A DNA stretch of 64,000 nt from Echria macrotheca (lineage: Eukaryota > Ascomycota > Sordariomycetes > Sordariales > Schizotheciaceae): positions 62,001 to 126,000 of the forward strand of contig MU839853.1 of NCBI GenBank assembly GCA_030411725.1, written 5' to 3'. The translations under genes were made by a program, and so were the position numbers. The notes below the pieces were generated by a model that saw nothing but the letters and a program-made list of their open reading frames with translations, was not told where the DNA came from and searched no databases. Shown here piece after piece: positions 52,199 to 63,174 of the stretch. Within the stretch, counting starts at the first letter, position 1. Each line of letters starts with the position of its first letter.

Positions 52199-53712
52199 AT
52201 ACTAGTGAGGATTTCGATAGCTGCTAAATGAGGTGCGCTTTATTGATCACTGTCCCTCTCTACCCAGCCTTTCAAAAACCATATCCAACACGTGGTCAGG
52301 TCCGGTCGAGGGTGTGGCGCTTCGAACTGGCGCCCCCTAATCAGTATGACTGGCCTTTTCTTTCTACTACCTAGGTATCTGAGGAGTTAAAACTTGTTAT
52401 TTTCATTAGACCCGAAGTCGACAGCATGGCAATACTCTATTTGTACATTAAGTCAAGGTTTAGCACTCTGACAGCCTCAATAAAGGGGTTCGTTCAAAAG
52501 CCACTGAATTAAGGGGAAACAGGTTTGTTCTACCCCACATGGCTTACTGGTAGTAAATAGGATCTCGGGTCGAGGCCCTGGAAAATACGGTTTACCAGTT
52601 CGACATCAGCAGGACGCTAAATCGAATCTGAGTCAGAGCGGCCAGAGAGGATCCGAGAAAGAATTGATTAATGCATTAGCAGTACCTTTGACCGGAAAAG
52701 CACGACTAAAATCGAGATGTCTAACGCCTCTTTCCTACGATCTTCGAGTTGGTGCAATGGGGGGGTTAAGAGCACAACCCCTAGGAGTATTACTCAACAT
52801 CAAGCACCGTCTGAAGTTCCTGGGGCTGACGACAGCTGTGGACTTCAACCCGCAGGAATACTAGGGCATGCCGAGGAAAGCCGGGAGTCAATCACAGCAC
52901 GGGAGTGCGGTCCGAATTGACCCGCAAATCACGCGCTTCACACCAAACCGATATTCCCTCGCTCTTACGGAATACCGAGTAAAACCATACTCCGACTTGC
53001 GGACACAAATCATCCCTCGGAGAGACCGGAAATGTGCGAAGCTGAATTTTCGAGGTGTTTTTCATCAGCATTACGTCCATTACGTGTTCAGACGGATCAC
53101 GAGCCGCCTGATCACAAAGGTTTTAAAGCATGATAACAAACAACCAGGGTAACGCGAAGTGTCATCCCTAGTCCGATGTCTCGGAAACACGATGCGATGC
53201 GCTCCCACGTGGCATATCGTTCTAGAATGTCTCCAATTGATGGTACCTGCGCTGCTGTGCCGTAGTAAATGCGCCGACGTCACCCTGAAGGGCCGGTCGG
53301 CATAGCGATATATATCAGACGACCCACTACAAAGGGTAGAAAAAGCCTAATGGATCAACATCCTTGCCGGTGATCCAGATACCGGGTGCTTGGGGTTTGG
53401 TATGGGATGAAGTGTGATACTCCATAGCCACAGATGAGGTGATGGTAAGCTTATAGAGCGCGGCACAGTTTGCGGCGAGAACGACAAATGCCAATGCGGT
53501 GAACTAGGAAGAGTTCATCCTTCGGGCCTTTTGCGTAAGTGTTTATGGGAGCATGCAATTTCACAGCAAGGCACGTTCGGTATGTTCTCTTTTTGTATAA
53601 GAATAGTCAATCGCTTCCGTTGTCGAGGCCGTTCATCAGCACACAGCAGGATATTGAGCCATCACTTGAATTGTCACTTCATCCTGTGTCTACATCTTCT
53701 ATCTTCATCATC
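52199..53712. other. Intergenic, no gene seen
   Basis: About 1.5 kb; includes a TACCTAGGTAT palindrome-like string near 52370 and short frames without motifs. No RNA gene was found. Confidence 0.45.
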
Positions 53713-54867
53713 ATGAAAGCCCCTATTTTGTCCGTCACCATGGCCTGGCTTGCCAGCCTCGCCTTGGCTGATATCAAGGTACCCCCTGAGTTCAAGGCCG
53801 GGGAGTCGCTCAAGTGGCAGATTGAGATCCAGAACACTCTTAGCACCTCAGCTGCTGTTACTCCCTCGGTTCCTGTCTGGGATGTTGATCTTTTCCATGT
53901 GGCTCGTACACCCAAGATCATTGACACGCTGCGGGTGGGTATCCCTTTGCCCCTAAATCCCCAGTTCGACAAGAACATCAACACTGATGTATCTACAGAG
54001 CCAAAACAAAAACGTCTTCATCATCTGTTACTTCAACGCTGGGCTCGTCCAGAAATCTGACTGCGACTATAACACGACGTGGGACACGCCCGCCTACCGC
54101 GGTCTTCTCGGCAACGTCTGGCCCGAATTCCCCAACGAGCGCTGGATCAACATCCGCAACGAGACAGCCAGGACCCTCATCAAGAAGCGCATCACGCTCG
54201 CTCGTGACCTCGGCTGCGACGCTGCCGACCCGGACAACATCGATGGCTACGGCGTCGACAATGACGACTCACGCACCGGAAACAAGAAAACAGGCTGGAA
54301 CCTCCAGCCCGAGGACGACATTGAGTTCATGCGTGTTCTGTCCAAGCATGCACACAACTTGACGACGCTGAGGGGGTATACGATGCTCATTGGACAGAAG
54401 AACGCGCCCGAGATTGGTCCGACTCTGCTGGTAAGTTCCTCGCCGTTTTACTTCGCAGTGAGGTACTAAAAGCCCCGAAGAAAGAATCGCTAGTCGACTT
54501 CGCCGTCCTAGAAGACTGCAAAGGCCTCCGCGACAAGGATGCCGATGTCTTCTGCGACCAGTTCCAGCCCTTCATCGCCGCGGGCAAGCCCGTCCTCTCG
54601 ATCGAGTACCCTGCATCGTTGGAGGCCAGTCCCATCGGAAGCACCAAGTGCAGCTCTACTGGGGCAAATTCGACCGAGTACAAGGCGAGTTGCGATAAGA
54701 CCAAGGGAAATGCGGGGTTCAGCACCGTGTTGAAGATCAAGAACGGGGACGGCGAGTTGAATGGGTGCACGCAGTACTGTGATGCAGGCGGTGTGGGGAC
54801 GGGGGTTGTGGTTACGGCAACGGATCCGGGGAAGGATGGTGCAAAGTGTCCGGCGAACAGTACCTAG
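53713..54867 (+). CDS. Secreted GH114 endo-alpha-1,4-polygalactosaminidase-like protein
   Basis: Exons 53713-53934, 53999-54430 and 54481-54867 give 346 residues; introns are 64 and 50 bp with good sites. A signal peptide (PILSVTMAWLASLALA) leads into the GH114 barrel: VWDVDLFHV, then across the splice VFIICYFNAG, WINIRNETARTLIKKRI, and LGCDAADPDNIDGYG, the family signature. Later NAPEIGPTLL joins VDFAVLEDC. Family members cut partly deacetylated alpha-1,4-galactosaminogalactan; the best-known fungal one is a cell-surface enzyme that releases this polysaccharide. The last 90 residues have four cysteines and low complexity, without a clear GPI signal. The frame is open further upstream (53539), but the signal peptide sets the start. 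Confidence 0.85.
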
Positions 54868-55358
54868 GCATGTGTCAACATGTGGCTGAGAAAGCCTGAC
54901 CTTTGGATTCGAATTGGACTACAGGGGGTAGATTGGAGTGAAATGGATAGGAGGAGGGGAGCAAGGTATGACGGCAGGATGGACGGACAGGACGTGGTTG
55001 ATAAGAGTGAGTACATGTAGATTTTCCTGCTTTTAGATATGTACAAGAACCAATAGGCCTTCCCAGGCCTAGCCATGATAAATTTCTGCAGAACTTTTTG
55101 GTGAAACAAAAGAGTGAGAGCCGGCCGCTAAGCGACAGGCGGCCGGCCAGTGAATGCTTAGATGAGTCTGGAGCGCTGCATCGGAGAAAAAAAGGAAATG
55201 CGGTGAGTCCACACTCCTGAAGAATTTGGGGATTCAGATTTCGCCGGGCTGGCAGGGACAGGAACATATATCTCGCTCTCATCACACCAGGAAGCAAGCT
55301 GGTAGTCTAGTATCCGAGTATATCATGATGAGAGCTAAGCTTCTTTCTACCAGCATAT
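54868..55358. other. Convergent intergenic spacer
   Basis: Holds the 3' regions of the GH114 gene and of the minus-strand HET gene. No gene is seen. Confidence 0.5.
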
Positions 55359-58300
55359 TTATTCCAAAGTAATCTCCTTCAGCAAAGGAAGTCCACCCAT
55401 AAACGCAGCGACATGGATCCTCCCGATCGCAACCCTCTTTGCTACCTCCCCCTCTCGGCTAATCATCATAACATTGAACAAGCCCCACGGCAGCTCAGGA
55501 TCAAACAGCCTTGTGTTGAAATGTGCAATGTCGTCCACGTCCTCGCTATTCTCATGCCCTGCAGACGAGTCGTTGCCGGGGTCCCAGGTCGAGTACACGC
55601 TGCTGAGCTCCGATATGGGCGTGGTATACAGCAGATCTCTACCAAACCGGGGATCAGGGTTTGTGCTCGCCCGCGAAAGCGCAATGAATTCCCGCGGCCC
55701 TCCACCTCCAAACTGACTCTGTCCCTCAACCGTCATGGTAGACGGATCGGGTGTGTAGATGTAGCCCACGGAGAAACCCTTCGGGTCGAGGACACGCATT
55801 TGATATACGGCGTGTAGGTGGTCGTGGTTGTCCTTTCGTCGGCGAAACGTGCCCTCGAGATGGAAACAGGCCGACAGGGTGCGGAGACGCAGAGTCCGGA
55901 TGTCCCTCGCGTTGGTGGCGTGGCCAGTGTACTGGTTGGCGCGTGTAGAGCTGGATGGGAAGGCCACCTCGACCGGGTGTAGCCAGCCGGATCCCTCCTC
56001 ATCGTCCTCGGTGCTGCACCATCCATCGCTCTCGTGGATCCGCCATCGCGGCGGCTTCCCGCGTGTTTTCTCACGCCAATTTGGATCCGAGCTGCCATTC
56101 AGACGGTACTCCAATCCCGTGAACCACTCGTCGTGATCACCCTGGCGCCACGTCTGTCTCCGCCATTCCAACGGACAGCCAGCCTCCGACATGGGCATGG
56201 ACCGCTCAACCAGCCAAGGGTACGACGCCTTGCCGGACCATCCCAGCCAGCTCCAGCTGGGAAACAGATCCCGCCCGGTGGTGGCGTCACGGCGGCGTTG
56301 TTGTTTCCCCAGCGGCACCCACAGGAGGGCTGCCGAAAGCTCCGTGTCTGGGAGACCGGCGAGGAACGTACCCCTGAAGGAGTACTGAATCTGCTTCAGC
56401 ACACCCCGGAAGGCCATCTCTGCATCCCCGTGATGTGTCAGGCTGCGTCCTGTGTAGTCGGCGACCATGAACGCGTATGTATCCATGTTGCACTTCTTGC
56501 CCGTGATCTTGCTCACGACCTGCTCGTGCTCGGTCTTGAAGAAGTACATGGTCCGGTGCTCCTCGCCTATGTCCCAGTGCGGATGCTGGCAGTTCTCGTC
56601 CTCGGACGCCACGGCATGCCAACACCACCAACGCACCGACCTGTCGGTTATCTCCAGCTTGCGCTGCGACAGCACCTTTTCCTGCATCGTCCAGCCTCGC
56701 GTGGCCCACGTGCAGCCTTCCTCGGCGGCATCGGCCGAATCGCCGATTACGTTGCTCAGTCCCAGGCATTGGCCGACGGCGCTGCAGGTCTGGTCGGTGG
56801 CGGTCCGCGTGCCGGGGCGGACCCCGGGGAGGCCGTACGAGGCGTCGTCGCCGCAGCAGGCGCAGATGGTCAGGATGCTGTTCCGGTAGATGCTCCCCAT
56901 CTCGCCGATCGAGTGCTGGAGGTCGGCGTCGTCGTCCTGCACAATGCACAGCACGTCTACCCAGAGGTAGCGCTCCCCGATGGCGCGTGTCAGGGCGATG
57001 GCGTCCTGGATGGTCTGCGGGATCTGCCCCAGGAAATCTTGCAGGCCACCCGGCTGCCGGAAGGTCTGCTCGGCCGACTTGGTCAGCCGTAGCTGCTGGA
57101 CGTTGGCTCCCCACACGTAGCTCAGCGTAACGTACCGCTGACCGTCGGCTACGTCGGCGATGCACATGGCGTCCACATCGATGGCCCGCACGGGGACGGC
57201 GTGGCGGTAGTCGAGCTTGCCAACGTCCCTCTCATCGCACATCCGGAGCGTCTTCCGGATCCACTCAAAGTCGATGGTTCCGGGGTTGCGCAGCGCCCGG
57301 CCGTGGCTAGGACAGCTCTGGTGCATTGGCCTGAAGCCCATCGTGTACCGTGGGCGCGTCCTCTTGGCCACCATTTCGGCGACGTCACTGCGCGAGCACA
57401 GATACAGTATCGGCGCCGGCGGTTGAGCCTTGAACTTGATCGGACACACGTAATACGTCTCCTTGAGCAGGGCGTTGAGCTTTTCTCTCTTCTTGGCCAG
57501 CCGCTCGTCTGCGGTCGTGCTCGGCGGCAAGTCCGATGTTGCATCGATGAGGATGACACGCAGCGCGAGAGCACAGAGCTTGCATCCGGCGATGCCCTCT
57601 TGCAAGATACTTTCCAAACGGCCCAGTGCAATGAAGTCTCGCGCCAGAGGCATGACGGTAGTTGCTGGCTGCCTGAAGAGGGCGCGAATATCGATGTGTC
57701 GGCAGTTGGTGCAGAGCGCGTCCTTGGCCCGTTCAGACGAAGGTTCGGGGATCACTGACCAGAGGCGAATATACCAATGAGGCACCATGGCCGCAGGCAT
57801 GTGCTCATATCTCCGGTTGTGGTTGACTGCCGCTTTGCCAGAGCCGACGGACGCCGGTGGTGCGGGACGGTCGGTGGCCTCCCCGGTGCGGAAGCGGCTC
57901 GGACCATAGTCGTCGTACTCCCACAGGGCCGAATTCTCACTCTCACTGCGCGAGCGCTCCGAGTCTGTGTCCGACGCCGAGTCTGCCTCCGAATGCGGCG
58001 ACCTCACTTTTCGGTGTCCCCGTTGCACGATGATGATGGTGCTTTCCCCCGCAAGCCGAAGGCTTGGTACGGGTTCGGGTGGTGGTGATGGTGGTGATGG
58101 TGGTGATGGTGATGGTGATGATGATGGGGGCAGCAATGGTGGCGAAAACCATGGTGACGGTGGTGGTCGAGGCGGTCCCTGTGGGGGCTGCGCCGGCAGA
58201 TACGGGCCGGCGTGCGATGTCCCGGGAGCGCTATGGATTGGCAGACTGCGCTGAGGGAAGACGGGATTGGGTCCCGGGCCAAGGTTCGGGTGTGTGAATG

Positions 58301-58655
58301 GTGGTGGTGCTGGTGGTGCTGGTGGTGGTGGGCCCGGTTGATGAGGATATATGTATACGTACTGCGAGTTTTGATGTGGAATCGGAGGTGCCGCGTAGGG
58401 TGCCAGGTATTGCGGTCTGTTGGTTTGTTGTCCAGCTCCAGCATATCCCTCCTGCCTCTGGCCCGTCTCATTCTGTGTCCATGGCGATTGTCCAGCTGGG
58501 GTCATTGTCGGAACAGGACCCGGTCTGAACCCCGGAATGCCAGTGTTCGGCAGTGTGCCGTTCGAGACCGGGTTGTTGCCAGATTCGCTGTTATTTGGTG
58601 GCGGCACAGGCTGCTGCTTACCACCGAAAACCCCCTTGAGCTTCTTCAAAGGCAT
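55359..58655 (-). CDS. Large HET-domain protein with proline-rich N-terminus, 1098 aa
   Basis: Single exon from ATG at 58655. Residues 1-260 are disordered: proline-rich (SPSPSPPSPPSPPPEPVPS and similar), then serine-rich and acidic. The HET domain lies in the middle: RYVTLSYVWGANVQQLRL, the signature YLWVDVLCIVQDD, MGSIYRNSILTICACCGDD, and then WTMQEKVLSQRKLEI, which is the usual segment after HET. Before it, ALCTNCRHIDIRALF and GIAGCKLCALALRVI form the cysteine-bearing lead-in often found on HET proteins. The C-terminal 300 residues are typical of long HET proteins and have no second domain I know. HET domains trigger incompatibility cell death. The proline tract is coded by a long GGTGGTGAT-type repeat (plus-strand view), so length variation between strains is likely. 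Confidence 0.9.
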   Translation of the reverse strand: MPLKKLKGVFGGKQQPVPPPNNSESGNNPVSNGTLPNTGIPGFRPGPVPTMTPAGQSPWTQNETGQRQEGYAGAGQQTNRPQYLAPYAAPPIPHQNSQYVYIYPHQPGPPPPAPPAPPPFTHPNLGPGPNPVFPQRSLPIHSAPGTSHAGPYLPAQPPQGPPRPPPSPWFSPPLLPPSSSPSPSPPSPPSPPPEPVPSLRLAGESTIIIVQRGHRKVRSPHSEADSASDTDSERSRSESENSALWEYDDYGPSRFRTGEATDRPAPPASVGSGKAAVNHNRRYEHMPAAMVPHWYIRLWSVIPEPSSERAKDALCTNCRHIDIRALFRQPATTVMPLARDFIALGRLESILQEGIAGCKLCALALRVILIDATSDLPPSTTADERLAKKREKLNALLKETYYVCPIKFKAQPPAPILYLCSRSDVAEMVAKRTRPRYTMGFRPMHQSCPSHGRALRNPGTIDFEWIRKTLRMCDERDVGKLDYRHAVPVRAIDVDAMCIADVADGQRYVTLSYVWGANVQQLRLTKSAEQTFRQPGGLQDFLGQIPQTIQDAIALTRAIGERYLWVDVLCIVQDDDADLQHSIGEMGSIYRNSILTICACCGDDASYGLPGVRPGTRTATDQTCSAVGQCLGLSNVIGDSADAAEEGCTWATRGWTMQEKVLSQRKLEITDRSVRWWCWHAVASEDENCQHPHWDIGEEHRTMYFFKTEHEQVVSKITGKKCNMDTYAFMVADYTGRSLTHHGDAEMAFRGVLKQIQYSFRGTFLAGLPDTELSAALLWVPLGKQQRRRDATTGRDLFPSWSWLGWSGKASYPWLVERSMPMSEAGCPLEWRRQTWRQGDHDEWFTGLEYRLNGSSDPNWREKTRGKPPRWRIHESDGWCSTEDDEEGSGWLHPVEVAFPSSSTRANQYTGHATNARDIRTLRLRTLSACFHLEGTFRRRKDNHDHLHAVYQMRVLDPKGFSVGYIYTPDPSTMTVEGQSQFGGGGPREFIALSRASTNPDPRFGRDLLYTTPISELSSVYSTWDPGNDSSAGHENSEDVDDIAHFNTRLFDPELPWGLFNVMMISREGEVAKRVAIGRIHVAAFMGGLPLLKEITLE
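58078..58131. repeat. GGTGGTGAT/GGTGAT coding repeat
   Basis: Trinucleotide-period repeat within the proline/serine tract of the HET gene; codes P-S-P-P-type residues on the minus strand. Confidence 0.8.
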
Positions 58656-59117
58656 GACTCTCACAACTTGGGCATCAAATTTGGTGCCAAGGTGAAAAGC
58701 GTTGACGCCAAGACTTCTGTCGAGCTGATGTTTTATCTTGTTTTGGGTCCCCTTCCTCAGAGGTGAACAGTTGTTCTTCCCTCACTAGCGTGTGGCAGTC
58801 GCGACAGGTCTAGACTTTCTGGGGCGTTTCAACGAATCACGGCTACTGTTTTGGGCCGAAATGCTGCATGATTCCATCCGGAGGCGTGCGGCTGAGCTAC
58901 CATGCCGCCACCGGATTCGCCGCGAGGCCGAAGCTCTGCGTCCACACTGAAGCACCACCTCCAGATCGACGATCCCTTACCGGCCCGCAAGGTCAAATTG
59001 CGGGGAAGACTGTGAACGTAACTATTCCCGAATGCGCGTTATATAAAACTCTGGTACGCTTTGAGACGACAACTCCACACCCGCGGCTTCCCACGAGATA
59101 TTTGAAGGTGGTTGATC
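58656..59117. other. Intergenic, no gene seen
   Basis: Promoter of the large HET gene and 3' region of the GH115 gene. Only one short plus frame is present, without motifs. Confidence 0.45.
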
Positions 59118-62100
59118 CTATGCCATGATGAAACTCTCCGGGGGGCCCAGCAGGCTCGATTTGACCCCTCCCACATCAACCACAATCTTGGTCACGATCA
59201 TGGTGGGCTCCAACAAGAACAACTTGAGTTCATGCTTCCCCGGCGCAAGTTTGCCAACCTTGCTGGTCTTGACGTAGGCGCCCCTGATCACGGCATCCGA
59301 CCACCCTGCCGGTTGGCTACTGCCGTCCGTCAAGGGCACCACCTGCACCGTCGTCGGCGACCCCCCGTCGAGCGTGATACTGAATCGGTTCGGCGAGTCG
59401 GGGTTTGCGTTCTCAGACGGTCCTAGATATACCGTCACTGATGCGTCTGCTGCGTTGGTAAATGTGTAAAAGGGATACACCAGAGCTGGTCCCTTGGCCG
59501 GTTGCTGGGACGGCGTCCGGGGCGGTAGCCGGACGCCGGAGAGGGTCCGTCCATAGTCCGGGATCACAACGTAGTCCTTGGAGGAGTCTGCAGAGAAGTG
59601 CTCCGCCTCAATAGATACGGTGCGGTCAGCCTCGATGTGACCCTCGAAGTCGGCTGGGACCGACGGGTTTTCGACGGTCACGATTACCGTCGCCACCTGT
59701 CCGGTTGAGTTTAGATTGGTTATGGTCAATGCAGCCGTCGATAAGCCCGCTGGTGTTGAAGCCCAGTCGGGTTTGATGAACACCCGCAGGTCCGAGTTTG
59801 ACCCTGGGGATGTAGCGGTCCCTTGTCTACTAACGACGTCCAGGAAAGATGAATTCGAGGTAACCTCATAGGCGAAGCTTCCGTCGGCGCGAGCAAAAAT
59901 GTCAAAGTACCGCTTGAGGCCCGGAGGATCAAATTTGCTCACGGTGAGGCTTGTTAACTTGGTGGTAGCAGGAAACGCCGAGGTGCTTCCCTGTACCGTA
60001 ACGCCCATGAGTGCATTGCCGGATGCTGCCGTTATGGTGGTCGGGCGTGGTATCGTGTTGGAGCTTGGCTCTTGCCAGTTGTTGTAGCCCAGATGGGTTT
60101 GGTCCATGAAGTGGTTCCATTTCCCGCCTGTAGAACTCCTCTCAGCACATCTCACGGCTTATACGTAGGTAGTTGATGAACTGACCTTTCAAAGAATGGA
60201 AGCGCTTCGTAATGACCTGATCTGCGGTGAATGCTGCCTGGACGTCCTTCGCAAGCTGGTTCGTGCTGATTCTCTTTTCCGTAGCGTACCGGCTGGCAAG
60301 AGCTACCTTGGTGTAGATCTCAAAGACAGTCTTGCCAGCCAGGACGGGGTGCAATACGAGCTCGAAAAAGGAGTCCTGAATAGCTACAGGCAGCTTGTCA
60401 TACACCGACTGTGCTTGGTCAAGCAGATCGACCCACTCCTTGTAATTGAGCTCAGCCTCGTCGTAGTTGGAAGTCTGAAACGCAAAGGGGGTCATGCTCA
60501 GGTCCTCATACTTATTTCGCGCAGTCAGTTTTCCGTACACCGTCATGATAGAAGCTGCTGCTTCCGCTGCGTCTTCTCCGAACTGTTTTGCACTCCATGC
60601 TTGGAGCCATCCCCTGGTGCTGTCAGGCGTGTCAAAGCTATTTCGGTCCCAGGCCAGTGCCATGAAGTGCGCTGTCGGAAGTTCCTACAATCGTCCGTTA
60701 GTACGCAGCAATGATCGGAATCAACGGAATAGGATGTACCAGAGCCTTGAGATCTCCAACGTTTACGATCCAGATGTTTTTATTCCCACTATCATGAGCG
60801 AGTGTCATTTGCTCCCATGTCTTTTGCAGTTGAATGGTGTTGATCCACTGTTTTGTGATGTCCCTGTTAGTTGTCGTTGAGGATGTCGGAGTCACACTGA
60901 CCTTGTAGTTCCTAGGATCCCCAACATAGTCAAAGTGGTAATACATCCCCGAGCCACCCCTTCGCTTTTCTTCGTCTCCGATAGGTATCCGACGGATGTT
61001 TCCCCTATTATCGTCTGACCACAGCAAAGTAACGTCCTGGGATACATTCATGCCCTTCTTCCAGTATCCCGGAACTTCCTATACCTTGTCAACGGCTCTT
61101 CCCTGACAGTGAAAGGTTGGGCTACTCAACAAACCTTGTACATTACCCAAGCCTGTGGAATATCGGAAAGTGGCTTCCCAAGAGTCTTGGTCAGAGTTTG
61201 CTGCTGCCAGGCGATTATCTCCTCAAGCGCGCTGGAAGACAGAGTAGCCGAGGCAGCGTCGCCAGACCCTCTCATTCCCAACGTGTAGATAGTGCTCCAA
61301 TTCTTGGACCTGGTCGCTCCCTCTTGCATAAAAGCCTGGACTCCAGCCTTGTTGCTCTTCCAGTCCCACGAACCCTTCAAGAACCTGCTCTGCTCCTTGT
61401 CGGCTCGGGCCATCGGCTCATGATGCGAAGTGCCCATAAAGATGCCATATTCGGTTGCTAGCGGGCCGTTCTTGGCATCGTCGAGATAGAACATGCTCGA
61501 CCACATTGCTGGCCAAACATAATTGCCCTTGAGCCGTACGACGAGATCGAAGATGTGGCTGTAAAATTCACTGCCGAAACTGCTCCCGTATTGGCTAGCC
61601 TTGAAGTTTGCCTTGCCCCAGCCCGTAAGCGCCGGAGCTTCGTCGTTGAGAAAAATGCCGCGGAACTTGACAGAGGGTGGGCCTTCGATGTGAGTGAGGT
61701 TATTTGCCCAAATATTCTGCCTCTTGGCTGGGACGACGTCGGCCCAATAATGCCATGGCGAGACGCCTATCCTCTCGGCTACGTCGTAGATGCCGAAGGT
61801 AGCGCCGCGCGAGTCGGAACCCGCAATGACGAAGACAGCATCTCGTCCTTCCCATGGTGTCGAGACGACTCGGTAGGTGAAAGTTTCCCACTTACCAGCG
61901 ATTTCAGCGGTGTCAAGTTTCTTGGTCGACACAAGATTGTCGACCAAGCTCGATTGCCCAATGGTGCCAATGAGAATAACGGGCTTCGCGACAGCCTTCT
62001 CGGTGATGGTAGCACTCCAGTCAGCCACCACCACCGTCCCGTTGACCCCGAGGACTCTGCCGAAGTCGCTGGCGAGATCTTTGGCAGCTCGGAGAACACC

Positions 62101-62283
62101 TGGCGCATCTCTCGGGTCGACTCTAATCTGGGGAGCAAGATTCGGCCCTCCTAGCTGATAGCCGACAGCGATGGTGGTGAAACTGAAAACAGAAGGCTTT
62201 TCCTTATATGCATGTCCTGACGATGCAACCAGGGCGAGTAACGTGGCGGCGGCGAGCCCAAGAATCCGCGAACAGGGAGCCAT
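59118..62283 (-). CDS. Secreted GH115 alpha-glucuronidase
   Basis: Exons 62283-61135, 61078-60740, 60684-60186 and 60127-59118, with introns of 56, 55 and 58 bp, give 998 residues, the normal GH115 length. A signal peptide (RILGLAAATLLALVASSGHA) precedes the N-terminal domain. The catalytic part has VILIGTIGQSSLVDNL, GSDSRGATFGIYDVAERIG, SPWHYWADVVPAKR, VKFRGIFLNDEAPALTGW, LKGNYVWPAMWSSMFYLDD, and ATEYGIFMGTSHHEPMARA, in the family order. The later exons give MYYHFDYVGDPRNYK, IWIVNVGDLKAL, and the C-terminal beta domain (SIEAEHFSADSSKDYVVIP). The family releases (4-O-methyl-)glucuronic acid from internal and terminal xylose of glucuronoxylan, so it serves plant hemicellulose breakdown. No other xylan genes are near it. 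Confidence 0.92.
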
Positions 62284-63174
62284 GATTCGGGTGCGTACGA
62301 AATGTTTCTGCGTTCAACATGACTCGAATAATGGGAGGGCCAGCGATGTTAAGAATGGCATGTGAAGCCGTCTTGGTACTGATGCGGAATAATTATACGC
62401 TATTGCTCAACAGTAGTGCGGGTAAAGTCGAAGCATACCACAGCACAAGAGGAATAAGTACGTACGGTATAACCGCATCATATTAACCATCAGGAACCAG
62501 TGAAAAATGTTCCACGAATCAGAGCATCCAGCAAGAGCCGAATGTATCCCATGTCGTCCAGTCAGTATAATGCTCTCAACGCTCTATTGGCCCGGCATAT
62601 CTTCTGTCTGCAACACCATCAGAAATATGCTATTCCGGCGATTCGGCGCTTGACATCAAACTTGCTTTTCTGTGATGAGGCGTAGGCTATGGTCGGCGGC
62701 CAGTGCGAGAAATTGATCTGCCTAGGTAGGTAGATACAAATATTCATCTTCGCTGGTCATTTTCCGGCCGCACTGCCAGCACTGGAGCAAATCATGTTTC
62801 CTCGGCGCCGACTGCAGTTTTCGGGTGATTGAAACGGCGGCATTAGATACTCTCACACTTAGAACAAGAACCGGCAGGAAAAGTAAAGATACAGGCTCCG
62901 AGGCGGTTCCTCCCATACGGAATATGTAGGTACCTAGGTTGTCATATCTTCAAAGGCGCATATACAGGTGATAATATTACAGTATCCCAAATTGCAGTAT
63001 CCCGCGATAAAACTGAGCATAGAAAAAGATGTATCCACCTTGAACCCCGAAATTTACCTGATCCTAACCCATGCCAATACCAAATCCCAGATCCTCCTTC
63101 CGGCCCATCCCAATGCTCATAAGGGTATCATGCGGTATCTTGCCATCCAACGGCTGGCCCGTATAGTGCGTATC
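62284..63174. other. Intergenic, no gene seen
   Basis: It holds GTAGGTA and GTACCTAGGTT strings (62719 and 62927) and short frames only. No RNA gene is seen. Confidence 0.45.

Noticed and set aside
56034..57092. A 352-codon plus-strand frame inside the large HET gene
   Set aside because: Antisense to a clear HET domain; its content (G, A, V, R-rich) is the usual antisense of a high-GC coding region.
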